Source of the DNA: an uncultured Dorea sp.
GTDB taxonomy: Bacteria; Bacillota; Clostridia; Lachnospirales; Lachnospiraceae
Length of the DNA: 35,829 nucleotides
Assembly: GCA_947388185.1 (NCBI GenBank)
Contig: CANDQP010000020.1
Span: forward strand, 1-35,829
Reading direction: 5' to 3'
Shown here: piece after piece, positions 23,191-31,319 of the stretch
Layout: every line of letters starts with the position of its first letter
How positions within the stretch are numbered: position 1 is the stretch's first letter
Notes under the pieces: model-generated
What the model saw: only the letters and a program-made list of their open reading frames with translations
Databases searched by the model: none
What the model was told of the DNA's origin: nothing
Made by a program: the position numbers and the translations under genes

Positions 23191-24453
23191 ATGGGAACGG
23201 ATGCGAATAAGAATTGCGAGCTTTTGTTTGAATATTTGAGAGGGATATTATACGATTCGTGGATAGAACGGCTTGAAGTCGGCGAACTCAGCGAGCCTTA
23301 CCGGGATCTGGGGCGCGGACTGCAGTACATGCAGAATGCGGTGAATGAGCTGGTCACGTATTCTGCGGAACTTTCAAAAGGGAATCTGTCGGTAGAATTT
23401 CCGAAGGAATATAATTTCCTGTGTGAGAATCTTAAGAACCTGCATGCGAACCTGAACCATCTCACATGGCAGGCGCAGCAGGTTACAAAGGGAGATTATT
23501 CTCAGCACGTGGCTTTCCTGGGAGAATTCTCCGATGCGTTTAACGAGATGACGAAGCAGCTTAAGGAGCGGGAGGAACAGCTTAAGGAAGCGGCAGAGAA
23601 GGCGGAGCGCCGGGCGGAGATGATCGAGGGTTACAACGAACTCCTGGTGGAGATGCTGAGCAAACGCAAGGAATGGCTGCTTGTTGTGGACAGAAATACC
23701 AGTGAGATCATATACTGCAATAAGAAAAAGCAGGTGGGGGTCATAGAAGATACCTTCTGCAAGACCTGCAAGAGGCGTCTGTCTTTCCAGTCAGAGCTTC
23801 TGAACTGGAAAAGCCATGAGCAGTATCAGGTGTGGGAGATGGAAGGTGAAGCGGATACATTTTACCGCGTGACGTCTTTTCAGATGGAGTGGAAGGAACG
23901 GTCTTCCTACGTGCATGTCGTAGTAGATATCACGGATGAGAAGCGCAACGCCCGCAATATGACCAGCAAGGCTTACCATGATCCGCTGACGGGGACCAAG
24001 AACCGCCTGTTCTTTGAAGAATATATGGGAATCGTCCTGCGTGACGAGTTGGAGGCGACGCTCTGCTATCTGCAGTTAGACGGGTTGGAATATGTGAATG
24101 AGACATTCGGTCATGATGTGGGAGATGAATATATCCAGAAGTTTGTGGAGATCGTCAAGAAGAATTTCCGAGGCGGCGATACATTTACACGAATTGACGG
24201 AGATGAATTCTGCGTGATTCTTTCCGGTAATATGGCTGAGCTGATCAACCGTAAGCTTGCCGAGATCATGAGGGAATTCCAGGAGGAGGTCTACGCGAAA
24301 TACCAGTGCAGTTTCAGCTATGGCGTCCTGGAGGTTAAGGGCAAGGAGAATAAGATGACGGTGGCAGATATCCTTGAGATGGCGGATGATGTGTTATATG
24401 AATGCCGGAATAAGAATCGTGTCAAGTATCCTGCCATATTCTCTGAACATTAG
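23191..24453 (+). CDS. Cytoplasmic HAMP-like/PAS/GGDEF protein with altered active site
   Basis: 420-residue signalling protein without membrane helices. Residues about 45-125 resemble a soluble HAMP-like module (LSKGNLSVEFPKEYNFLCEN; VTKGDYSQHVAFLGEF), residues 122-145 form a charged coiled coil, 155-250 look like PAS, and 255-415 are GGDEF (YHDPLTGTKNRLFFEE). The signature is RIDGDEF (334-340), so the first Gly of GGDEF is Asp. The metal/substrate loop reads LDGLEYVNETFGHDVGD where LDGLKYVND is common. Diguanylate cyclase activity is therefore uncertain. AAGGAGG precedes the ATG. It pairs with the V4R gene as a likely sensor-output unit placed between dpaL and the permease operon. Confidence 0.85.
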   Translation: MGTDANKNCELLFEYLRGILYDSWIERLEVGELSEPYRDLGRGLQYMQNAVNELVTYSAELSKGNLSVEFPKEYNFLCENLKNLHANLNHLTWQAQQVTKGDYSQHVAFLGEFSDAFNEMTKQLKEREEQLKEAAEKAERRAEMIEGYNELLVEMLSKRKEWLLVVDRNTSEIIYCNKKKQVGVIEDTFCKTCKRRLSFQSELLNWKSHEQYQVWEMEGEADTFYRVTSFQMEWKERSSYVHVVVDITDEKRNARNMTSKAYHDPLTGTKNRLFFEEYMGIVLRDELEATLCYLQLDGLEYVNETFGHDVGDEYIQKFVEIVKKNFRGGDTFTRIDGDEFCVILSGNMAELINRKLAEIMREFQEEVYAKYQCSFSYGVLEVKGKENKMTVADILEMADDVLYECRNKNRVKYPAIFSEH

Positions 24454-24574
24454 GAGGGATTGCAGGAAGCGCAGATACAGCGGATGTGCCAATTGACTGG
24501 CGGATATTTTCGGCAATATTTCCTGAGAAACTATAAAGTAAAAGATAATATTATAAAAATTTTACAAAAATATA

Positions 24575-24603
24575 TTGACAAATATAAAACAATGATATAA
24601 TAT
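24575..24603 (+). promoter_or_regulatory. Promoter of the purine permease operon
   Basis: Perfect TTGACA (24575-24580) followed by TATAAT after 15 bp (24596-24601) or TAATAT after 17 bp (24598-24603). Start near 24608, about 25 bases before RNA copy B. Confidence 0.6.
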
Positions 24604-24633
24604 ATAGAAAAAGTTAATAAAGAACGAGCTTAC

Positions 24634-24682
24634 AGAGAAGTTTGCCGACCTTTCGCAAAGGCCGGAGGACTTCTCTTTTTTT
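24634..24682 (+). ncRNA. Structured leader RNA, copy B (permease operon) - candidate riboregulator
   Basis: Outer helix AGAGAAG with CUUCUCU (24634-24640 / 24670-24676), internal loop UUUG opposite AGGA, inner helix CCGACCUUU with AAAGGCCGG (one A-C mismatch), triloop CGC, and a run of seven U (24676-24682). The whole hairpin has the form of a terminator. Confidence 0.75.
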
Positions 24683-24740
24683 CATCATTTTGCATGGAAG
24701 ATTCTGGAGGCAGGAATCGGAAGTGCAGGCGGCGCGCTTG

Positions 24741-24790
24741 AAGAAGAGTTTGGCAACCTTTCACAAAGGTTGTTAGACTCTTCTTTTTTT
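24741..24790 (+). ncRNA. Structured leader RNA, copy C (permease operon) - candidate riboregulator
   Basis: Outer helix AAGAAGAG with CUCUUCUU (24741-24748 / 24778-24785), internal loop UUUG opposite UAGA, inner helix GCAACCUUU with AAAGGUUGU (fully paired, one G-U), triloop CAC, and a run of seven U ending at 24790. It differs from copy B in both helices by paired changes. Confidence 0.75.
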
Positions 24791-24852
24791 ATAGAATTCA
24801 GGACACTGTTATGGGAATCGGAAAATGTATTTCCGGGGAAGGAGATGAAAGG

Positions 24853-26196
24853 ATGGCAGGAACTATGAAAACTAAGACTTACAGTATGTCAAAATTCGAA
24901 TTGGATGGAAGGCCGGCTTTGAAGGAAGCGGTTCCGTTGGGGCTGCAGCATGTACTTGCAATGTTCGTAGGGAATATTGTCCCGATGATCCTGGTTGCGG
25001 GCGCGGCCAATCTCTCGCCGGCGGAGGCGAATATGCTGCTTCAGTGCTGTATGATAGGCGCGGCTATATCGACGGCAATTCAGTTATATCCAGTGAAGGC
25101 GGGCAGCCTTAAGATCGGTTCGGGACTTCCCTGCATGATGGGCCTTACATATGTGTTTCTTCCGGCCTGTCTTTCGATCGCAGGGAGCAGCGGAGTAGCA
25201 TATATCTTCGGGGCGCAGATTGCAGCCGGAGTTGTCGCGGCCAGTTATGGCGTGCTTCTTAAGAAGATGACGAACCTATTTCCGCCGGTAGTGACGGGAA
25301 CGATCGTAATGACCGTAGGAGTTTCTATCTTCAATCTGGCGATTGGAAATATTGCGGGCGGGACGTCTTCTTCGGATTTTGGTGCATTGATAAACTGGGG
25401 AGTAGGAGTGTTTGTCGTATTCGTCGTACTTGGCTTCAATGTGTTTGGGAAGGGACTTCCCAAGGTAGCGGCAATATTGATAGGTATGCTTGCCGGATAT
25501 CTGGTATCTATTCCGTTAGGTCTGGTCGATTTTTCCGGGATAGGGGATGCCGTATGGTTTTCAGTTCCAAGACCGTTTGCTTTTGGAGTGAAGTTTAATC
25601 TGGGACACTTTTTTATGTTTTTACTTCTGTATTTTATAGTAGCGGTACAGATGATCGGTGATTTCAACGTTTCCTGTATGGGCGGCCTCGACCGGGAACC
25701 GACGCCGGAAGAGATCGGCGGAGGAGCAACGGCAAATGGGATTTCATCTGTTATCTCGGCAGTATTTAACAGCTTTCCGACTGCGACATACAGCCAGAAT
25801 TCAGGAATTGTAGCGCTTACGAAGGTATGTTCCCGCCACGTGATCGGAGTAGGATGTGTCATTTTATTCATTGCAGGCTTATGCCCGAAGGTAGGAGCGG
25901 TCTTATCGACCATTCCGAATTGTGTGATTGGCGGCGGTACGGTAGTAGTGTTCGCAATGATCGCAACTTCCGGGATGAAGCTGTTGGCGAAGGAAGGATT
26001 TTCCAACAGGAATTGTCTGGTGATCGGCGTATCTCTGGCATTTGGGCTGGGGACACAATTTTGTAAAGGGGCAAGCGCACAGTTTCCGGCCGGTGTAGCG
26101 GAGATGCTTGAAGAAAACAGTGTAATTCTGACATCGATCCTTGCGATTATATTGAATCTTGTATTTCCCAAGGACTCTAAAGCAGTGTCGGAGTAA
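24853..26196 (+). CDS. NCS2-family purine permease (xanthine/urate-type nucleobase symporter)
   Basis: 447-residue membrane transporter of the nucleobase:cation symporter-2 (NAT) family, about 14 helices, probably importing xanthine, urate or a related purine for the enzymes encoded next. The QH motif is in GLQHVLAMFVGNIVP (Gln32, His33). The NAT signature in helix 10 is complete: QNSGIVALTK (315-324). In helix 8 the sequence is AVQMIGDFN, with Gln266 where family members such as XanQ usually have the substrate-binding Glu. I start at ATG 24853, eight bases after AAGGAG; an upstream ATG at 24811 lacks a ribosome site. It is the first gene of the operon behind two tandem RNA hairpins. Confidence 0.9.
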   Translation: MAGTMKTKTYSMSKFELDGRPALKEAVPLGLQHVLAMFVGNIVPMILVAGAANLSPAEANMLLQCCMIGAAISTAIQLYPVKAGSLKIGSGLPCMMGLTYVFLPACLSIAGSSGVAYIFGAQIAAGVVAASYGVLLKKMTNLFPPVVTGTIVMTVGVSIFNLAIGNIAGGTSSSDFGALINWGVGVFVVFVVLGFNVFGKGLPKVAAILIGMLAGYLVSIPLGLVDFSGIGDAVWFSVPRPFAFGVKFNLGHFFMFLLLYFIVAVQMIGDFNVSCMGGLDREPTPEEIGGGATANGISSVISAVFNSFPTATYSQNSGIVALTKVCSRHVIGVGCVILFIAGLCPKVGAVLSTIPNCVIGGGTVVVFAMIATSGMKLLAKEGFSNRNCLVIGVSLAFGLGTQFCKGASAQFPAGVAEMLEENSVILTSILAIILNLVFPKDSKAVSE

Positions 26197-26229
26197 TTAA
26201 GTATATTTTCAGCGGAAAGGAGAAAGAAG

Positions 26230-27552
26230 ATGTCTGCAACAGTAATCAAAGGTGCATTTTTAATGACCGGAGAAGGACTTAAGAAGGACTATGGACTGAG
26301 AATGGAGGAAGGCAGGATCGTACAGATTGCCCCCAACGACAAGCTTCTGGTATATGAAGCAGACAAACTTATAGAAGTACCGGATGAGATGATCCTGCCG
26401 GGCTTCGTCAACGGACACAACCACATGTACGGCTTCCTGTCCCACGGGATCACGGCGGAAGCGATGGTGACAGAGTTTGAAAGCTTCCTGGATGATTTCT
26501 GGTGGCCTTACGTGGAGGACCGGCTGAACCACGAGTTGGTAGAGGTGACGGCCAGATGGGCGTGTGCGGAGATGATCGACAGCGGCGTGACTTCATTTGT
26601 GGATATTCTGGAGGGACCCAATGCGATCCCGGGAGCGCTGGAGGTTGAGAAGAAGGTCGTGGAGGAAGCCGGACTCAGAGGAAGACTCTCATTTGAAGCT
26701 TGCGAGAGGAAGAGCAAAGAGAACGGACAGGAAGGCTTACGTGAGAATATAGAATTTGTGAAGAAGTATAACCGTGACGGCGGACTGGTACAGGGAATCA
26801 ACAGCATCCACACTCTGTTTACCTGCTCCGAAGAATTCGTAAAGCAGGCGAAGAAACTGTCAGATGAGAATCGCTGCATGACCCATATGCACTTAAGCGA
26901 GAGCGTATTCGAACCGGAGTGGTGCCGGAAAGAATACGGCAAGACGCCGGTTGAGATCTATGAGGAACTCGGATATCTGGATGAGAATGTTCTGGCCTCC
27001 CAGGTAGTGCAGGCAACAGACGCAGAACTCGACATTCTGGCGAAGCATCAGGTGAAAGCAGTGTCCATGCCGCTGTCCAACTGCGAGGTGGGCGGAGGGT
27101 TCGCCCCGGTAACGAAGATGCTTGACAGAGGAATGACGGTAGGGCTTGGTACGGACGGTTACGTTAACAACTTCTTCGAAGTCATGCGGGGCGCGTTCCT
27201 GATGCACAAGGCGAACCAGCAGGATCCCCAGGTGATGCCGGCGAAGACGGTGTACGAGATGGCGACAGCCATGGGAGCGCAGGCGATCGGGATCGGGGAT
27301 GCAGGCATATTAAAAGAAGGCAATCTGGCAGATGTGATCACAGTAAGCTTAGATCAGCCGACTCCGGTAAATGAGAAGAATGTGTACGACCAACTGGTGT
27401 TATTTACCAATCCGCAGAATGTGAAGAATGTATTCGCCGGCGGAAGGCAGCTTAAGAAAGACGGTATGATGCTGACGATCGACGCGGCGGCAGCAAAAGA
27501 GAAACTGAAAGAAGTGACCAGACAATTTTGGCAGGTGAATGAAAGGAAATAG
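26230..27552 (+). CDS. SsnA-like amidohydrolase (putative purine-ring aminohydrolase)
   Basis: 440-residue enzyme of the amidohydrolase superfamily (ATZ/TRZ-SsnA branch). Length and gene context fit SsnA of purine-degradation clusters; the physiological reaction of that group is still unclear, with hydrolytic attack on a purine-derived ring as the general idea. Metal-site residues seen: His63 and His65 in GHNHMYG, His219/His221 in THMHLSES with Glu224, and Asp309 in GLGTDGYVNN. The His usually found in an AHxxxL strand between these is replaced: the stretch reads VLASQVVQATDAELDIL (Gln258). PLSN (281-284) is conserved. AAAGGAG precedes the ATG at 26230; the gene ends two bases before xdhA. 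Confidence 0.8.
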   Translation: MSATVIKGAFLMTGEGLKKDYGLRMEEGRIVQIAPNDKLLVYEADKLIEVPDEMILPGFVNGHNHMYGFLSHGITAEAMVTEFESFLDDFWWPYVEDRLNHELVEVTARWACAEMIDSGVTSFVDILEGPNAIPGALEVEKKVVEEAGLRGRLSFEACERKSKENGQEGLRENIEFVKKYNRDGGLVQGINSIHTLFTCSEEFVKQAKKLSDENRCMTHMHLSESVFEPEWCRKEYGKTPVEIYEELGYLDENVLASQVVQATDAELDILAKHQVKAVSMPLSNCEVGGGFAPVTKMLDRGMTVGLGTDGYVNNFFEVMRGAFLMHKANQQDPQVMPAKTVYEMATAMGAQAIGIGDAGILKEGNLADVITVSLDQPTPVNEKNVYDQLVLFTNPQNVKNVFAGGRQLKKDGMMLTIDAAAAKEKLKEVTRQFWQVNERK

Positions 27553-27554
27553 TC

Positions 27555-29879
27555 ATGAATCAGGTGAAGGAAGAGAATTATAATGTAATCCGCAGATCCA
27601 AGCCAAGGATCGACGGTGCGGAGAAGGTATCAGGAAGAGCGCTCTATGCGGCGGATCTGTATATGGAAGGAATGCTCTATGCGGGAGTGTTAAGAAGTCC
27701 ATATTCCAGTGCAAGGGTGACAAAGATCAATACAGATAAGGCGAAAGCGATAGAAGGCGTCGAGGCAGTAGTGACGTTCGCCGATCTCAGGAAGACGAAG
27801 AGCTGGGCAGGGTATATGTACCTGACAGACCGTATCCGCTATGCCGGAGACTGTGTGGCGATGGTGGCGGCAAAGAGCAAATCGCTGGTAGAGGATGCCC
27901 TGGAGGCGATCGAAGTAGAATACGAGGAACTCCCGGGAGTGTACACCATCGACGACGCGCTGGAAGAGGGAGCGCCGCTGGTGCACGAGGAGTATGAGAA
28001 GAACATCTTCAAGGATTCTCTGTTCCACATCCGCAAAGGCGACATAGAGAAAGGCTTTGAACAGGCGGACGTGATCCTTGAGCGGGAATACAGGACCCAG
28101 TATATCGAACATTCCTACATAGAGCCGGAAGCGGTAATGGCATACATGGATCCTAACAGCGGGCTTGTGACGGTACAGGCGTCGGCACAGAATCCGTTCT
28201 TTACCAGGCGGTATGTGTCGGATATCCTGGGAGTTCCGCTGAATAAGGTCCGCATGATACAGGCGATCTTAGGAGGAACCTTCGGAGGCAAAGAAGAGGG
28301 GATCGGACTTGTGACGGCAAGGGCGGCATATCTGGCCTGTCAGACGAAGAAGCCGGTGAAGTTCGTGTTCACAAGAGAGGATTCGTTCTTAGAGAGTTCC
28401 AAACGTCATCCGTTCCGTCTGCGCTATAAGATCAGAGCCACGAAAGAGGGCAAGATCGTTGCATTTGAAGGAGAACAGGTGGATAACTGCGGCGCGTATA
28501 ACAATCAGACCCAGTTCATGAACTGGCGCGCCAATGTGCATTCCTCAGGCCCTTATGAGATCGACAATATCAAGACAGATACATACGGTGTATTTACGAA
28601 TAATATTCATTCCGGTGCCATGAGAGGTTACAGTTCCCCGTCTCTGATCTTCGGACAGGAGCAGTTGATCGAGGAGCTTGCCGAGGAGCTTGGAATGGAT
28701 GAGGTGGAATTAAGACGGATCAATTGTCTGAAAGACGGAGCCCTCACGGCGACAGGAGTCCCGGTAGAATATGTCATCCTCCAGGATGTGATGGACGGTA
28801 CGGTAGAGCGGACAGATTATACCAGGAAGCATGCGGAATATAAGCAGCAGCCGGATACCAGGTTCCGCAAGGGAATCGGACTTGCAATCTGCTACCGCGG
28901 ATGCGGGCTTGGAGCGGAGTCCCCGGATGCGTCGGGCTGTATGATGATCGTCAACGAGGACGGAAGCGTCAGCATCGCCTCCGGCCTTGCGGAGAACGGA
29001 CAGGGACTTAAGACGGCATATGCCCAGATCGCGGCGGAGGCGTTGGGAGTTCATTACGAGGATATTCAGTTCCCGCAGCTTGACTCCTTCGCGATCGCGG
29101 ACAGCGGTATGACGGTTGCTTCAAGAGGGACGGTCATGGGCGCCCAGTCTGTACGCAAAGCAGGAGAGAAGCTCAAGAAGATCATGATAAAGAATGCATT
29201 GGAGCTTCGGCCATTCTCTCTGGAAGGCACGGATGTTACCTATGAGCAGCTCACAGAGGAAGATATAGATCTGAAAGATGCGGTGTTCTTCCTGAAAGAT
29301 CATCCCGAGATCACGGTTCCGTTCACTTCCGTAACTGGTGCATGTATCTGGACGGGCAAGCAGATGGCGGCTTATGAGTGGTTTATGCCGGAAGATCTGC
29401 CGCAGGATCATGAGACCGGGCAGGGCAAGGCATTCCCGACCTTCGCATATGGCTGTGTGATCGCAGAGGTCGAGGTGGATATGAGGACCGGATATGTGGA
29501 TCTGAAGAAGGTGACGGCGAGCCATGACGTAGGAAGAGCCATCAACCCGGCGCTGATCAAGGGACAGATCTACGGCGGTATCGTGATGGGCCAGGGCTAC
29601 GGTATCATGGAGGATGTGGCTCCTAAGAACGGCAAAGTGAAGAACCGGAACTTCGATTCCTATATCCTTCCTACATCAATGGATGCGCCCGAGATGGATG
29701 TACAGATCTTCGAGTCAGGCGATCCGGCAGGAACTTACGGGGCGAAGAGTATCGGAGAGCCGGCGACGGAAGCGGTTGCGGCGGCGATCGCCAACGCGGT
29801 TTACAATGCAACGGGCAGACGGGTTCGTGAGAATCCATGTGATCTGGAGACGGTACTGTTAGGGAAGAAGCTTAGATAG
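27555..29879 (+). CDS. xdhA: Xanthine dehydrogenase, molybdenum-binding subunit
   Basis: 774-residue large subunit of a three-subunit molybdenum hydroxylase, oxidising hypoxanthine/xanthine type substrates in the cytoplasm; in anaerobic urate use it may work in the reducing direction. Molybdopterin-binding parts: GGTFGGKEE (240-248), GAMRGYSSPSL (354-364, matching the AFRGFGxPQ region but with Met for Phe), SGLAENGQGLKTAYAQIAAE, RGTVMGAQSVRKAG, and the C-terminal YGAKSIGEP with the catalytic Glu735. Length is normal (E. coli XdhA 752). AAAGGAAA precedes the ATG, two bases after the SsnA-like gene. Whether it is a selenium-dependent form cannot be told from the sequence; YgeY in the operon belongs to a family annotated as selenium-metabolism-linked. 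Confidence 0.94.
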   Translation: MNQVKEENYNVIRRSKPRIDGAEKVSGRALYAADLYMEGMLYAGVLRSPYSSARVTKINTDKAKAIEGVEAVVTFADLRKTKSWAGYMYLTDRIRYAGDCVAMVAAKSKSLVEDALEAIEVEYEELPGVYTIDDALEEGAPLVHEEYEKNIFKDSLFHIRKGDIEKGFEQADVILEREYRTQYIEHSYIEPEAVMAYMDPNSGLVTVQASAQNPFFTRRYVSDILGVPLNKVRMIQAILGGTFGGKEEGIGLVTARAAYLACQTKKPVKFVFTREDSFLESSKRHPFRLRYKIRATKEGKIVAFEGEQVDNCGAYNNQTQFMNWRANVHSSGPYEIDNIKTDTYGVFTNNIHSGAMRGYSSPSLIFGQEQLIEELAEELGMDEVELRRINCLKDGALTATGVPVEYVILQDVMDGTVERTDYTRKHAEYKQQPDTRFRKGIGLAICYRGCGLGAESPDASGCMMIVNEDGSVSIASGLAENGQGLKTAYAQIAAEALGVHYEDIQFPQLDSFAIADSGMTVASRGTVMGAQSVRKAGEKLKKIMIKNALELRPFSLEGTDVTYEQLTEEDIDLKDAVFFLKDHPEITVPFTSVTGACIWTGKQMAAYEWFMPEDLPQDHETGQGKAFPTFAYGCVIAEVEVDMRTGYVDLKKVTASHDVGRAINPALIKGQIYGGIVMGQGYGIMEDVAPKNGKVKNRNFDSYILPTSMDAPEMDVQIFESGDPAGTYGAKSIGEPATEAVAAAIANAVYNATGRRVRENPCDLETVLLGKKLR

Positions 29880-29893
29880 AAAGGAAAAGGCAT

Positions 29894-30763
29894 ATGTTCA
29901 AATATGATTATTATAGAGCGGCAACAATGGATGAAGTGTGTGAGGTGCTTGCCAGGTATCATGGAAAAGCACGTATTGTAGCCGGCGGTACGGATATTAT
30001 GGTACAGATCCGTGAGAAGGATAAACGGTGGAAGGAATTAGAGTGTCTCCTGGATCTGTCCTTCCTGGAGAAGGAGCTTCGCTATATCCGGGAAGAGGGA
30101 GATCAGATCCATATCGGAGCGCTTACGACCCATACGGATCTGGAACGGTCAGAAGTGATAAAAAGATGGATTCCATTTCTCGGGAAAGCGGCGTCTACCG
30201 TAGGTTCTCCGCAGATTCGGAATCGGGGGACCATCGGAGGGAGTATCTGTAACGCTTCTCCGGCGGCGGATCCGCTGACCCCGCTGATCGCGCTCGGCGC
30301 GGATGTGGTGATCCGGGGAAGAGAAGGGGAACGTAAACTGGCGCTCAAGGATTTCTACACAGGCCAGGGCAAGGTAGATCTTAAGGAAGATGAATTCTTG
30401 AAGGAGTTTGTCGCAGAGAAGCTTCCGGAAGGCGCGCGTACAGGATTTGCCAAGCTTGGGAGACGGAAGGCCCTTGCGATCTCCAGACTGAATGTCTCGG
30501 CGGCGCTTGGATATGACGAAGAAGGCAGGATCAACTTCGCAAGGATCGCTCCGGGGTGTATATTCAGCACACCGGACAGAGTAGAGACGGCAGAGCGTAT
30601 ATTAATAGGAAGAAAACCGTCAGAAGAACTGTGGATGGAAGCAGGGAAGGAAGTATCGGAAGAGATGATCCGGCGTACCGGAATCCGTTGGTCCACGGAG
30701 TATAAGCAGCCGGCGGTAGAGGCAATCGTAGAGGATGCACTCGCAGAGTGTGCACATCAGTAG
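29894..30763 (+). CDS. xdhB: Xanthine dehydrogenase, FAD-binding subunit
   Basis: 289-residue middle subunit that carries FAD and passes electrons between the iron-sulfur subunit and the final acceptor. FAD contacts: VAGGTDIMVQIR (29-40) and SPQIRNRGTIGGSICNASPA (105-124), both family hallmarks. The C-terminal CO_dh_flav_C region follows (TGFAKLGRRKALAISRLNVS). Length is typical for bacterial XdhB. AAAGGAAAAGG precedes the ATG, 14 bases after xdhA. Confidence 0.94.
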   Translation: MFKYDYYRAATMDEVCEVLARYHGKARIVAGGTDIMVQIREKDKRWKELECLLDLSFLEKELRYIREEGDQIHIGALTTHTDLERSEVIKRWIPFLGKAASTVGSPQIRNRGTIGGSICNASPAADPLTPLIALGADVVIRGREGERKLALKDFYTGQGKVDLKEDEFLKEFVAEKLPEGARTGFAKLGRRKALAISRLNVSAALGYDEEGRINFARIAPGCIFSTPDRVETAERILIGRKPSEELWMEAGKEVSEEMIRRTGIRWSTEYKQPAVEAIVEDALAECAHQ

Positions 30764-30783
30764 CAGACAATTGGAGGAGCAAG

Positions 30784-31275
30784 ATGGAGAAAATAAAGAT
30801 GAATTTCATCGTCAATAAGAAACCGGTAACGGTGGAGGCATATCCAAATGAGAGACTTCTGGATGTGCTGAGAGATACATTGAGACTTACAGGAACCAAG
30901 GAAGGCTGCGCCGTTGGAGAATGCGGGGCCTGTACGGTCATCCTGGACGGGAAGGCAGTAACTTCCTGTCTGGTGCCGATCGGTTCCGTGGAAGGAAGAG
31001 AAGTCATAACGATTGAAGGCGTGGGAGCAGACGGGAAGCTGGATCCGATCCAGGAAGCGATCCTTGAAAATCATGCGCTGCAATGCGGATTCTGCACACC
31101 GGGATTCGTGATGAGCGCCAAGGCGTTGTTAGACGAGAACCCGGATGCCACCAAAGAAGAGATCCGAAGGGCGATCTCAGGGAATCTGTGCCGGTGTACG
31201 GGCTATGAGCAGCTTACCGTTGCGATCTATGAGGCGGCACAGCAGTTGAAGGAAGCACACAGAGAACAGATTTAA
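30784..31275 (+). CDS. xdhC: Xanthine dehydrogenase, [2Fe-2S] subunit
   Basis: 163-residue small subunit with two [2Fe-2S] clusters. Plant-type cluster: Cys42, Cys47, Cys50 and Cys62 (GCAVGECGACTVILDGKAVT, then SC). Second cluster in the helical domain: Cys101, Cys104, Cys136 and Cys138 (LQCGFCTPGFVMSAKALL; GNLCRCTGYEQL). All eight ligands are present. I start at ATG 30784, behind GGAGGAG; a longer in-frame reading begins inside xdhB at 30748 without a ribosome site. It completes the XdhABC complex. Confidence 0.95.
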   Translation: MEKIKMNFIVNKKPVTVEAYPNERLLDVLRDTLRLTGTKEGCAVGECGACTVILDGKAVTSCLVPIGSVEGREVITIEGVGADGKLDPIQEAILENHALQCGFCTPGFVMSAKALLDENPDATKEEIRRAISGNLCRCTGYEQLTVAIYEAAQQLKEAHREQI

Positions 31276-31319
31276 AATATAAGCAGATTACATGCAGAGA
31301 ATAGAAAGGAGAAACGAGC

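Larger units (their letters stand above)
24454..24852 (+). promoter_or_regulatory. Long regulatory leader of the purine operon
   Basis: 399 bases without a gene. Contents in order: short 3' region of the GGDEF gene, a very A+T-rich stretch (24535-24610) with the promoter, RNA copy B (24634-24682), a linker, RNA copy C (24741-24790), then 62 bases to the permease start with AAGGAG. No clear terminator for the GGDEF gene is seen, so part of the operon transcript may come from read-through. Confidence 0.65.

Noticed and set aside
24634..24790. Known purine riboswitch, T-box, preQ1 or ANTAR antiterminator for the leader hairpins
   Set aside because: The purine-riboswitch three-way junction, the T-box sequence, the preQ1 pseudoknot and the paired hexaloop hairpins (A1, G4) of ANTAR sites are absent; the elements are single hairpins with a 4x4 internal loop.
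24741..24790. Plain intrinsic terminator of the GGDEF gene
   Set aside because: Two such hairpins lie after a promoter that reads towards the permease, and the same design stands at the start of the divergent dpaL transcript; simple 3' termination does not explain this.
25245..26249. 334-residue open reading on the minus strand inside the permease gene
   Set aside because: It is the complement of a strongly coding gene with all NCS2 motifs; the product is rich in Pro, Thr and Ile without family motifs and has no ribosome site.
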